NCBI GenBank assembly: GCA_020344865.1
Contig: CP070830.1
Location: 968,313 to 974,820 of the forward strand
DNA: 6,508 bases
Source of the DNA: Planctomycetota bacterium
GTDB taxonomy: Bacteria; Planctomycetota; Phycisphaerae; Sedimentisphaerales; Anaerobacaceae
Reading direction: 5' to 3'
Shown piece after piece: positions 1 to 4,812 of this stretch (position 1 is its first letter; the number at the start of each line of letters is the position of its first letter). Below the pieces are notes generated by a model. It searched no databases and was not told where the DNA came from. It saw only the letters and a program-made list of their open reading frames with translations. The position numbers were made by a program, and so were the translations under genes.

Positions 1-1
1 C

Positions 2-397
2 GCCCTGCCGAAGGGAAAGGTGCGCGTCTTCAAGAAAGACCCTGCCGATGACAGCTTAGAGTTTGTCGGCGAAGACCAAATCGACCATACACCCCGCAAA
101 GAAAAACTCTCGCTTTACATAGGCAACGCCTTTGACATAGTTGCCGAACATACTTTGGTTGACAGCAAGCGGAGTCGCAGGAGGGTCGTCGAGACGCATA
201 AAATTGAGCTTCGGAACAGAAAAGAGGAGGCTATAACGGTTTTTGTTGATGAGAAGTTTCCGGCCTGGGTCAACTGGTGGATTGAAGGCGAGACACACAA
301 GTACGAAAAACGCGACGCTCACACAGCAAGATTTGAAGTAAAAATCGCAGCCGACTCAACGGAAATAGTTCAGTATACCGCTACGCAGACGTGGTAA
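2..397 (+). CDS. DUF4139 domain-containing protein, C-terminal part
   Basis: The frame is already open at base 2 (reading A-L-P-K-G-K-V-R-V-F-K-K) and runs to TAA at 395-397, so this is the 3' end of a longer gene cut by the window edge. The GTG at base 20 is internal, because homologous proteins continue upstream through the LPKGKVRVF stretch. The visible 131 residues match the end of the DUF4139 beta-rich domain: the KGKVRVFK opening, the GEDxIDHTPxxE segment, LYIGNAFDIV, a basic linker with alternating strands (KIELRNRKEEAITVFVDE) and a final strand ending in W. The function of DUF4139 proteins is not established; many are predicted exported proteins of 450-550 residues. The next gene begins 38 bases downstream on the same strand, so the two may be co-transcribed. 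The family call rests on remembered sequence pattern, not a search. Confidence 0.82.
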   Translation, partial: ALPKGKVRVFKKDPADDSLEFVGEDQIDHTPRKEKLSLYIGNAFDIVAEHTLVDSKRSRRRVVETHKIELRNRKEEAITVFVDEKFPAWVNWWIEGETHKYEKRDAHTARFEVKIAADSTEIVQYTATQTW

Positions 398-422
398 GCT
401 TTTGATGTTAACTGTATTTGCA

Positions 423-430
423 AAGGGGCG
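423..430 (+). promoter_or_regulatory. Ribosome binding site fixing the start of the DUF4405 gene
   Basis: A purine-rich AAGGGGCG element lies 5-12 bases before ATG 436. It favours that ATG over the in-frame TTG at 418, which has no such element in front of it. Confidence 0.5.
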
Positions 431-435
431 ATATT

Positions 436-750
436 ATGAAGCGCAGCTCGCTGAACTTTATCGTTGATTTAGTCAGCTTTATTGACCTGGTGGGGATAGT
501 GCTAACCGGCATTATTTTGAAGTACGTTCTGCCACCCGGCACCGGCGGATGCGGCCGAGAGGTTTCCGGCGGGATGGGCAGAGCGCATATAAGAGACCTC
601 TGGTCAATGACCCGCCACGAATGGGGCAGTATCCATTACTATTTGGCCCTTCTTTTTATCGTGTTGATAACTGCCCATATACTTCTGCACTGGGACTGGA
701 TAAAGAATTGTTTCAAATCGCTATTTGGATCGTGCGAAAAAGCAAGTTGA
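436..750 (+). CDS. DUF4405 family small membrane protein
   Basis: This is a 104-residue protein with two predicted membrane helices, about residues 8-31 and 66-87. It carries the hallmarks of DUF4405: an N-terminal DLVSFIDLVGIVLTG helix, KYVLPPGTGG at its outer end, then the TRHEWGSIHYYLAL segment and the H-x-x-x-H pair (His81, His85) before WDWI. His61 and His67 lie just before and at the start of helix 2. The family resembles small cytochrome b561-like or formate-dehydrogenase-gamma-like membrane proteins. The membrane-facing histidines could therefore bind heme, but that is inference. ATG 436 is chosen over TTG 418 because a purine-rich AAGGGGCG lies just before it. The gene follows the DUF4139 gene by 38 bases and converges with the HNH gene, with only 23 bases between the stop codons and no obvious hairpin there. 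Confidence 0.8.
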   Translation: MKRSSLNFIVDLVSFIDLVGIVLTGIILKYVLPPGTGGCGREVSGGMGRAHIRDLWSMTRHEWGSIHYYLALLFIVLITAHILLHWDWIKNCFKSLFGSCEKAS

Positions 751-773
751 GTTGATTGAACGGGTTGCCGAGC

Positions 774-1409
774 TTACTTTAACTCGACGGACCAGTAGGC
801 GTGGTCGAGAAATTGTTTCCAGCTTCTGTAGCGTTGGTGGCCGAGGTGGACGTGGACGAGCGGATTTCGTTTTGGCCTGATGGGTTTTTGGACAAGAGTC
901 AGGCCGGCCTGTTTCGGTGTTCGGCCGCCTTTTCTCACGTTGCACTCGGTGCAGGCACAGACCATATTTTGCCAGACTGATTTTCCGCCCATACTCCTGG
1001 GTATAACGTGGTCGAGCGACAGTTCGCTGGTCGGATATTTCCTGCCGCAGTATTGACACCTGTTTCTGTCGCGAGCGAAGATATTTCGGCGATTTAGTTT
1101 GACCTCGCTGCGGGGCAAGCGGTCGTAGAATAACAGCCTGATGATTCGCGGCACTGCAATGTGGAAATTCACGGTCGAGACCCAATCATGTCCGTCCGGC
1201 TCGAAATTTCGTTTGAGTTCGCTTACCTCGCACCAGCTCTGGAAATCATAGTTGGAATATCTGCCCTGCTCGACTGAAACGACCTCAGCAAGCTCGCGAA
1301 ACAACAGGGAAAAGGCCCGCCTGGCTCCTACTATGCGGATGGCCATATAATGCTTGTTCAGCACGAGAACATTACAGTCGAGCCCGGATTTGTGTTGTGC
1401 AACAATCAT
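774..1409 (-). CDS. HNH endonuclease family protein
   Basis: This is a 211-residue protein. The C-terminal half carries a complete HNH module with zinc ligands: C118-x-x-C121, the D133-H134 pair (LDHVIPRSMGG), N148, and C153-x-x-C156 followed by N157. The N-terminal part (VLVLNKHYMAIRIVGARRAFSLLF, residues 14-37) matches the conserved leader of a widespread stand-alone, McrA-like HNH family found in many planctomycetes and other bacteria. The role of that family is unknown. A soluble, DNA-cutting metal-dependent nuclease is the family expectation. ATG 1409 is preferred over the longer TTG start at 1493 because homologous proteins begin shortly before the VLVLN motif, and because a candidate promoter lies between the two starts. 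No strong ribosome binding site precedes ATG 1409. No partner methyltransferase or restriction gene is present, so a housekeeping or repair role seems likelier than restriction. Confidence 0.85.
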   Translation of the reverse strand: MIVAQHKSGLDCNVLVLNKHYMAIRIVGARRAFSLLFRELAEVVSVEQGRYSNYDFQSWCEVSELKRNFEPDGHDWVSTVNFHIAVPRIIRLLFYDRLPRSEVKLNRRNIFARDRNRCQYCGRKYPTSELSLDHVIPRSMGGKSVWQNMVCACTECNVRKGGRTPKQAGLTLVQKPIRPKRNPLVHVHLGHQRYRSWKQFLDHAYWSVELK

Positions 1410-1460
1410 AATCGCCAAGTTTTCAAATCGCCGTTTGGGCCATTTTGCACATATACCACT

Positions 1461-1489
1461 TAAATAACAAAAAGTCCCACAACTTGCAA
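1461..1489 (-). promoter_or_regulatory. Candidate sigma70-type promoter for the HNH gene
   Basis: Read on the minus strand, TTGCAA (1484-1489) and TATTTA (1461-1466) are separated by exactly 17 bases. Transcription would start near 1454, about 45 bases before ATG 1409. This supports the shorter HNH protein, since the alternative TTG start at 1493 lies upstream of the promoter. It is a pattern match only. Confidence 0.4.
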
Positions 1490-1611
1490 GCAAAAACGTA
1501 AGCGATGGAGCAGAACCGGAAATTCAGTGAAAAACACGGAAATAACTGCGGGAAAAAACTGCGATTGGAACTTTGCAAATCCCCGCCGTTGATAGAGGTC
1601 ATTTAATACGG

Positions 1612-1644
1612 TCTTTATTCTGCCCGGCTGCCGCAGAATAAAGA
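1612..1644 (-). terminator. Perfect 12-bp stem-loop downstream of the cold-shock gene
   Basis: TCTTTATTCTGC (1612-1623) and its exact reverse complement GCAGAATAAAGA (1633-1644) enclose a 9-base GC-rich loop. It lies 60 bases beyond the cold-shock stop codon, in the 295-base gap before the HNH gene. There is no T-run after the stem on either strand, so it is not a textbook intrinsic terminator. It could be a processed 3' end, an mRNA-stabilising hairpin or a protein binding site. The inverted repeat is certain; the role is inferred. Strand is assigned from the cold-shock gene. Apart from this and the HNH promoter, the 1410-1704 gap shows nothing I can name. Confidence 0.45.
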
Positions 1645-1704
1645 GAACACCCCTTACCTACAACCACCCGTGTGATTCAGAACCAAAAAACAGCGTCAAG
1701 AACG

Positions 1705-1977
1705 TTATTCACTTTCCGGCGCTGCTTCGGCTTCTTGGGTTGCTTTCCCTTCTGAGGCTGCTCCGCTTTCGGGTGTTGACTGGAGGGTGACGTTCTCTGC
1801 TCTTAGACCTTTGTCCCCCTCAGCAATATCAAAGCTAACCTGGTCACCTTCCTCAAGAGCCTTGTATCCATCGCCTGAGATATTCGAGTAGTGGACAAAG
1901 ATATCAGTGCCATCCGACGTACAGATAAAACCGTAACCTTTCTTCGTATTAAACCATTTTACCTTTCCCTCTGGCAT
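1705..1977 (-). CDS. Cold-shock domain protein (CspA family)
   Basis: This is a 90-residue protein whose first 66 residues form a standard cold-shock domain, an OB fold that binds single-stranded RNA and DNA. MPEGKVKWFNTKKGYGFI contains RNP1 (KGYGFI, residues 13-18). DIFVHY (25-30) is RNP2, and the ending GLRAENV is typical. The family acts as cytoplasmic RNA chaperones or transcription antiterminators. Beyond the domain lies an acidic, Ala/Glu/Ser-rich tail of about 24 residues (67-90), which the classical 65-70-residue proteins lack and which is probably disordered. The start at ATG 1977 is fixed by the family N-terminus and by an AAAGGAG ribosome binding site six bases upstream; a longer in-frame start at 2034 is rejected. 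The HU gene ends 97 bases upstream on the same strand, so a shared transcript is possible, though I see no clear promoter in that spacer. Confidence 0.95.
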   Translation of the reverse strand: MPEGKVKWFNTKKGYGFICTSDGTDIFVHYSNISGDGYKALEEGDQVSFDIAEGDKGLRAENVTLQSTPESGAASEGKATQEAEAAPESE

Positions 1978-1983
1978 AACAAG

Positions 1984-1990
1984 CTCCTTT
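1984..1990 (-). promoter_or_regulatory. Strong ribosome binding site of the cold-shock gene
   Basis: AAAGGAG on the minus strand lies six bases before ATG 1977. It settles the start at the canonical MPEGKVKWFN N-terminus and rejects the in-frame start 57 bases upstream. Confidence 0.75.
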
Positions 1991-2074
1991 GGTGAAACTT
2001 CTACTAAAACAAAACTCTTTCCTCTGCACCCCACGGATAGTTCATATTTAAAACCTCTCCGTTTCTGTGTGGAG

Positions 2075-2404
2075 TCACAATTTTTTATTTATTTGTCTCG
2101 CCTGGACCGATTGTGTAGCAGCAACAGCGAGATTCTCCCGCATCAGTCGGCCCATCTTAAACTTAACCGTTCGCTTTGGAGGCACCTCAACACGCTCAAG
2201 AGTTTTAGGATTCTGCGCGATTCTGGAAGCTCTTGTCCTGGTCTCAAATACCCCAAAATCTCGGAACTCCAACCGGTTATTCTTACACAGCTCCGCAGTT
2301 ATCTCGTCAAGAAACGCCTGGGTTATTCGCTTGACCAAAACTCTTTTTGCCTGTGTGCGTTCTGCAATCCGATCGATAAGTTCTTTCTTCGTAACTGTTG
2401 CCAT
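2075..2404 (-). CDS. HU/IHF family DNA-binding protein
   Basis: This 109-residue protein is of the bacterial histone-like HU/IHF family, which binds and bends DNA as a dimer and organises the nucleoid. MATVTKKELIDRIAERT is the usual first helix. The helical core runs to about residue 42, followed by the signature RLEFRDFGVFETRTR (44-58). The DNA-intercalating beta arm holds the N65-P66 tip within AQNPKTLE, then VPPKRTVKFKMG and a closing helix. The common Gly of the R-x-G-R-N-P arm is Ala here, a form I associate with planctomycete members. At 109 residues it is 15-20 longer than classical HU (about 90), with a C-terminal tail rich in Gln, Ala and basic residues (about 92-109). GAGG six bases before ATG 2404 supports the start. 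Upstream lies a candidate promoter overlapping a perfect palindrome; downstream is the cold-shock gene in the same direction. Confidence 0.93.
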   Translation of the reverse strand: MATVTKKELIDRIAERTQAKRVLVKRITQAFLDEITAELCKNNRLEFRDFGVFETRTRASRIAQNPKTLERVEVPPKRTVKFKMGRLMRENLAVAATQSVQARQINKKL

Positions 2405-2511
2405 AGACTACCTCATTTCAGGAAAGAGCAATTGGGAAATCTTACTCGCTAAACCTTTATGACAGCTGCGCGGCAAATCAACTTCAATTACCCAACAGCG
2501 CATTGCACACC

Positions 2512-2540
2512 TCTATAAAAACGCTCACGCCGGTGGGCAA
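2512..2540 (-). promoter_or_regulatory. Candidate sigma70-type promoter for the HU gene
   Basis: On the minus strand, TTGCCC (2535-2540) and TATAGA (2512-2517) are spaced by 17 bases, each matching four of six consensus positions. The predicted start near 2505 leaves a leader of about 100 bases before the HU start. The -35 box lies inside the 2531-2550 palindrome, so anything binding the palindrome would block this promoter. Confidence 0.33.
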
Positions 2541-2550
2541 TTGCCCACCG
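2531..2550. repeat. Perfect 20-bp palindrome (operator-like or REP-like)
   Basis: CGGTGGGCAATTGCCCACCG reads identically on both strands with no mismatch. As DNA it is a good dyad for a dimeric regulator; as RNA it would form a GC-rich hairpin of 8 bp with an AATT loop. It overlaps the -35 box of the candidate HU promoter. On the plus strand a short T-run (CTGCGTCTTTT) follows within a few bases, so a weak plus-strand terminator is an alternative reading. It could also be a copy of a dispersed REP-type element, which a single window cannot show. Confidence 0.55.
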
Positions 2551-2665
2551 CTGCGTCTTTTCACTCTTCGCCGAAGAACCATTCGTCCGCTCGGCCGCAA
2601 AACCAGCCGGCGAAGCCAAAACGCCGCAAATGACTAGACAACAAAGACTTCCATGCAGCAAGCAA

Positions 2666-2692
2666 TTTTTATCCAAAAATTTTCGATAAAAA
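2666..2692. repeat. AT-rich inverted repeat
   Basis: TTTTTATC (2666-2673) and GATAAAAA (2685-2692) are exact 8-base inverted arms around an 11-base spacer, which itself holds AAAATTTT. The block is much more AT-rich than its surroundings. It may be a bent or easily melted DNA site, for example for HU-type binding. The role is inference. Confidence 0.4.
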
Positions 2693-2842
2693 AATCTGAG
2701 CCATGCTATACGCAAACAGCAGAATCTAAACCCGATGTTAGATGCCTGGATCGGTCAATCAGCGCCGGCTGAATCCGCAAAACTGCCAACAAATCTGCAG
2801 AACACAAAGGAGGTACAAAAACCTCTCTTCCAAAGCATTTCT

Positions 2843-2871
2843 CATAAGCCCTTTATTTACAGGAGCTTATG
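2843..2871. repeat. Stem-loop with 7-bp perfect arms
   Basis: CATAAGC (2843-2849) pairs exactly with GCTTATG (2865-2871). With one bulged A the stem extends three more pairs inward (CCT with AGG), closing on a loop of about 9 bases. No T-run follows on either strand, so it is not an intrinsic terminator. It lies in the gene-free stretch upstream of lepB. Confidence 0.35.
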
Positions 2872-3060
2872 CAAAAATAGCGCACTTGCCCCAACAAGAT
2901 ATCCAAGAACAACACGTTTGTTTTGCATTTTTGCTGAAAGGTTCAACACCGTTTCCGTTAAAAAACCCCATATTAAGCCCCTTTTACGCGTTTGCAGCCA
3001 GTACCGTACATGTGGTTTCGAGAGCTTGGAGCGGTTTATAATACACGATAAAATTGTCTA

Positions 3061-3089
3061 TTGACCTGACAAGGACTTACCACCATAAT
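3061..3089 (+). promoter_or_regulatory. Strong sigma70-type promoter upstream of lepB
   Basis: TTGACC (3061-3066) and CATAAT (3084-3089) are separated by 17 bases, and each differs from consensus at only one or two positions. Transcription would begin near 3096, giving lepB a leader of about 147 bases, or a separate small transcript ending at the hairpin at 3161-3198. A perfect TATAAT at 3037-3042 just upstream may mark a second, weaker start, though no good -35 box precedes it. Confidence 0.55.
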
Positions 3090-3160
3090 TACGGGTTCTG
3101 CATAGGTTCAGTTGTTTTACGGTGGCTTGTTAAGGATAATTCAAAGAATACTTTTTTAGT

Positions 3161-3198
3161 CTGAGCAGACCATTTTGGTGTCTCGGTCAGGCTTTTTT
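3161..3198 (+). terminator. Terminator-like hairpin in the lepB leader (possible attenuator)
   Basis: CTGA (3161-3164) pairs with TCAG (3187-3190), and AGACC (3167-3171) pairs with GG-GTCT (3177-3183) with one bulged T. The loop is ATTTT and six T residues follow at 3193-3198. The stem is imperfect (bulges and one mismatch), so its strength is uncertain. It lies about 65-100 bases after the predicted start at 3096 and 45 bases before the lepB ATG. It could end a roughly 100-base small RNA or regulate lepB by attenuation. Confidence 0.35.
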
Positions 3199-3242
3199 GG
3201 CGTAATCTATATAAAACCCGCTTTACCGCACAGCCAGCATTT

Positions 3243-4784
3243 ATGTCTGTAAACAGTACCGAAAAAATCAGCCCCAAAAAGGCCACTCACAAAGACAGAG
3301 TGGCTGAAATTGCAAATACGTTCGAATGGCTAATAACGGCCTTCATACTGGCCTTTGTATTTCGCGCATTTGTGATGGAAGCATTCCGTATCCCTACCGG
3401 AAGCATGGCCGATACACTTAAAGGAGCGCATTTCAGGCTTAGCTGCCCACAGTGCGCATATAAATACGATTACGGCTTTGACTCCGCAAGGGCCCGTCTG
3501 CCCCGCGATAGCGTACCGCGAGGCCGAGTCAAACCGCCCGTTTCGCGCTGCCCGAGTTGCGGCTTTTACAACTCGGCCGAAGGACCAATCCCAATATCAT
3601 ACGGCGACCGCATACTCGTCCTGAAGTGCATCTATCAGTTCCTGGAGCCGAAACAGTGGGATGTGGTGGTTTTCAAAAATCCGCTTGACCCCACTATAAA
3701 TTACATTAAACGATTGATTGGTCGGCCTGGTGAAACCGTCGAGATAATTGACGGCGACATATATGTCAACGGACAAATCAGCCGAAAGCCTCCGAAGGTT
3801 CAAAATGAGTTGTGGATGCCCGTTTACGACAACGACTACCAGCCTATTCGACCGCGAGAGGGCTTGTTTTACGGGCACAACAACTGGCAGCAGCCGTTCA
3901 GGAACATCTCAGATTCCGAGTGGAGCATTCACGAAACAAGGCCGACGCTATTTCGCCTGGACAGTCCGCCCGACAAAACCAACTCTTTGATTTATGACAC
4001 CTCTGCCGACAACGAATTCAGAGCCACCTACGCCTACAACGATATCAAATTATACGACTATCGGCCTTACTGCAGTGACCTGATGGTGCGTTTCTACAGC
4101 CTTATGGCTGTACCCGAGGGACGCATCGGGATAGCGCTGAGCAAGTATCAGACTGAATACAGCGCATGGGTGGATTCCACCGGCGATATGGTCATAGCCA
4201 AAACCCTCAGGGGCGAAGGGACCACGGAATTAGCTCGAACAGTAGTTGAACCTCCGGTTGTGAACAAAGCAACTGAGGTTAAGTTTGCAAATGTTGACCA
4301 TGAATTGATTTTTCAGTTCGGGGACCAGAAGTTAACTTACGACTTAGGACGGGGCCCGAACGATGCCGGGGAAATAAGAGAAGACATACAGCCAAGAGTC
4401 AAAATCTTCGGCTCAGGCAAGCTAACACTATCGCATATAGCAGTATTCCGGGACATCCATTACACCGCAAGAAAATCGCCGGGTGGCCCCCGAGGAGAAC
4501 GAGCAGCACAAGGCAATCCCTTTACGCTGGGCGAGGACGAGTTCTTTGTGCTGGGTGACAACAGCCCAAACAGCGAGGACGGCAGGTGGTGGGACAGACC
4601 GGGCAGGGGAAACAACGCTGTTTTCTATCGCGAGGGAATTGTCCCTCGCGACTATCTGGTTGGCAAGGCATTGTTCGTCTATTGGCCCAGCGGCTTTCGA
4701 CCGACAGCCAACTCCCGGTTCGCCGTCATACCAAACGTGGGGCAGATGCGTTTTATCTATGGGGGCTCAACAGCAGATCGATAA
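3243..4784 (+). CDS. lepB: Signal peptidase I, long planctomycete type
   Basis: This is a 513-residue membrane serine protease (family S26) that would cleave signal peptides from exported proteins on the outer face of the inner membrane. One membrane helix lies at about residues 26-44. Box B is MEAFRIPTGSM with nucleophile Ser54. Box C is GDRILV (121-126). Box D is YIKRLIGRPGE with general-base Lys156, and box E is GDNSPNSEDGRWW (438-450). Two insertions stand out: a CxxC pair set (C68/C71 and C103/C106) just after the nucleophile, likely binding zinc, and a region of about 200 residues (222-410) between boxes D and E with the alternating pattern of a beta jelly-roll, ending LTLSHIAVFRDIHYT. 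Typical bacterial enzymes have 180-330 residues. ATG 3243 is the only plausible start, and no Shine-Dalgarno sequence precedes it. The phosphoesterase gene starts 28 bases after the stop, so both are likely one transcript. Confidence 0.93.
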   Translation: MSVNSTEKISPKKATHKDRVAEIANTFEWLITAFILAFVFRAFVMEAFRIPTGSMADTLKGAHFRLSCPQCAYKYDYGFDSARARLPRDSVPRGRVKPPVSRCPSCGFYNSAEGPIPISYGDRILVLKCIYQFLEPKQWDVVVFKNPLDPTINYIKRLIGRPGETVEIIDGDIYVNGQISRKPPKVQNELWMPVYDNDYQPIRPREGLFYGHNNWQQPFRNISDSEWSIHETRPTLFRLDSPPDKTNSLIYDTSADNEFRATYAYNDIKLYDYRPYCSDLMVRFYSLMAVPEGRIGIALSKYQTEYSAWVDSTGDMVIAKTLRGEGTTELARTVVEPPVVNKATEVKFANVDHELIFQFGDQKLTYDLGRGPNDAGEIREDIQPRVKIFGSGKLTLSHIAVFRDIHYTARKSPGGPRGERAAQGNPFTLGEDEFFVLGDNSPNSEDGRWWDRPGRGNNAVFYREGIVPRDYLVGKALFVYWPSGFRPTANSRFAVIPNVGQMRFIYGGSTADR

Positions 4785-4812
4785 CAATCGGGCATTTGTT
4801 AGGAGCTGAACA

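Larger units (their letters stand above)
2405..3242. other. Long intergenic region between divergent HU and lepB genes
   Basis: There is no convincing gene in this 838-base stretch. Open frames exist (for example 2735-3064 and 2742-3041 on plus, 2488-2715 on minus). They lack ribosome binding sites at their starts, overlap each other and show no recognisable domains. I looked for tRNA, tmRNA, SRP RNA and RNase P RNA signatures by eye and saw none. It contains the HU promoter and palindrome, an AT-rich inverted repeat (2666-2692), a stem-loop (2843-2871), a good promoter (3061-3089) and a terminator-like hairpin (3161-3198). The length and the amount of structure suggest a divergent regulatory region, possibly with an unannotated small RNA. 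Confidence 0.6.

Noticed and set aside
1410..1493. HNH protein extended to a TTG start at 1493
   Set aside because: The extra 28 residues do not resemble the family N-terminus, and a promoter candidate lies within this extension. ATG 1409 fits better.
1978..2034. Cold-shock protein extended upstream by 19 residues
   Set aside because: The MPEGKVKWFN start is canonical and has an excellent AAAGGAG site at the right distance.
2501..2560. The 20-bp palindrome as an intrinsic terminator on the plus strand
   Set aside because: A short TTTT follows, but no plus-strand gene ends nearby, so a promoter-associated operator or repeat is the better reading.
2488..2715. Minus-strand frame encoding a 75-residue signal-peptide-like protein
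   Set aside because: It has a hydrophobic stretch ending in Ala, but no ribosome binding site or homology is evident. It runs across the 20-bp palindrome and the HU promoter candidate.
2735..3064. Two overlapping plus-strand open frames (2735-3064 and 2742-3041) as small genes
   Set aside because: They overlap in different frames, have no ribosome binding site before their ATGs and give low-complexity, unrecognisable proteins. Promoter elements lie at or just after their ends.
3089..3286. Minus-strand 65-residue frame overlapping the lepB start
   Set aside because: It overlaps the lepB coding start and leader, has no ribosome binding site and no recognisable protein features.
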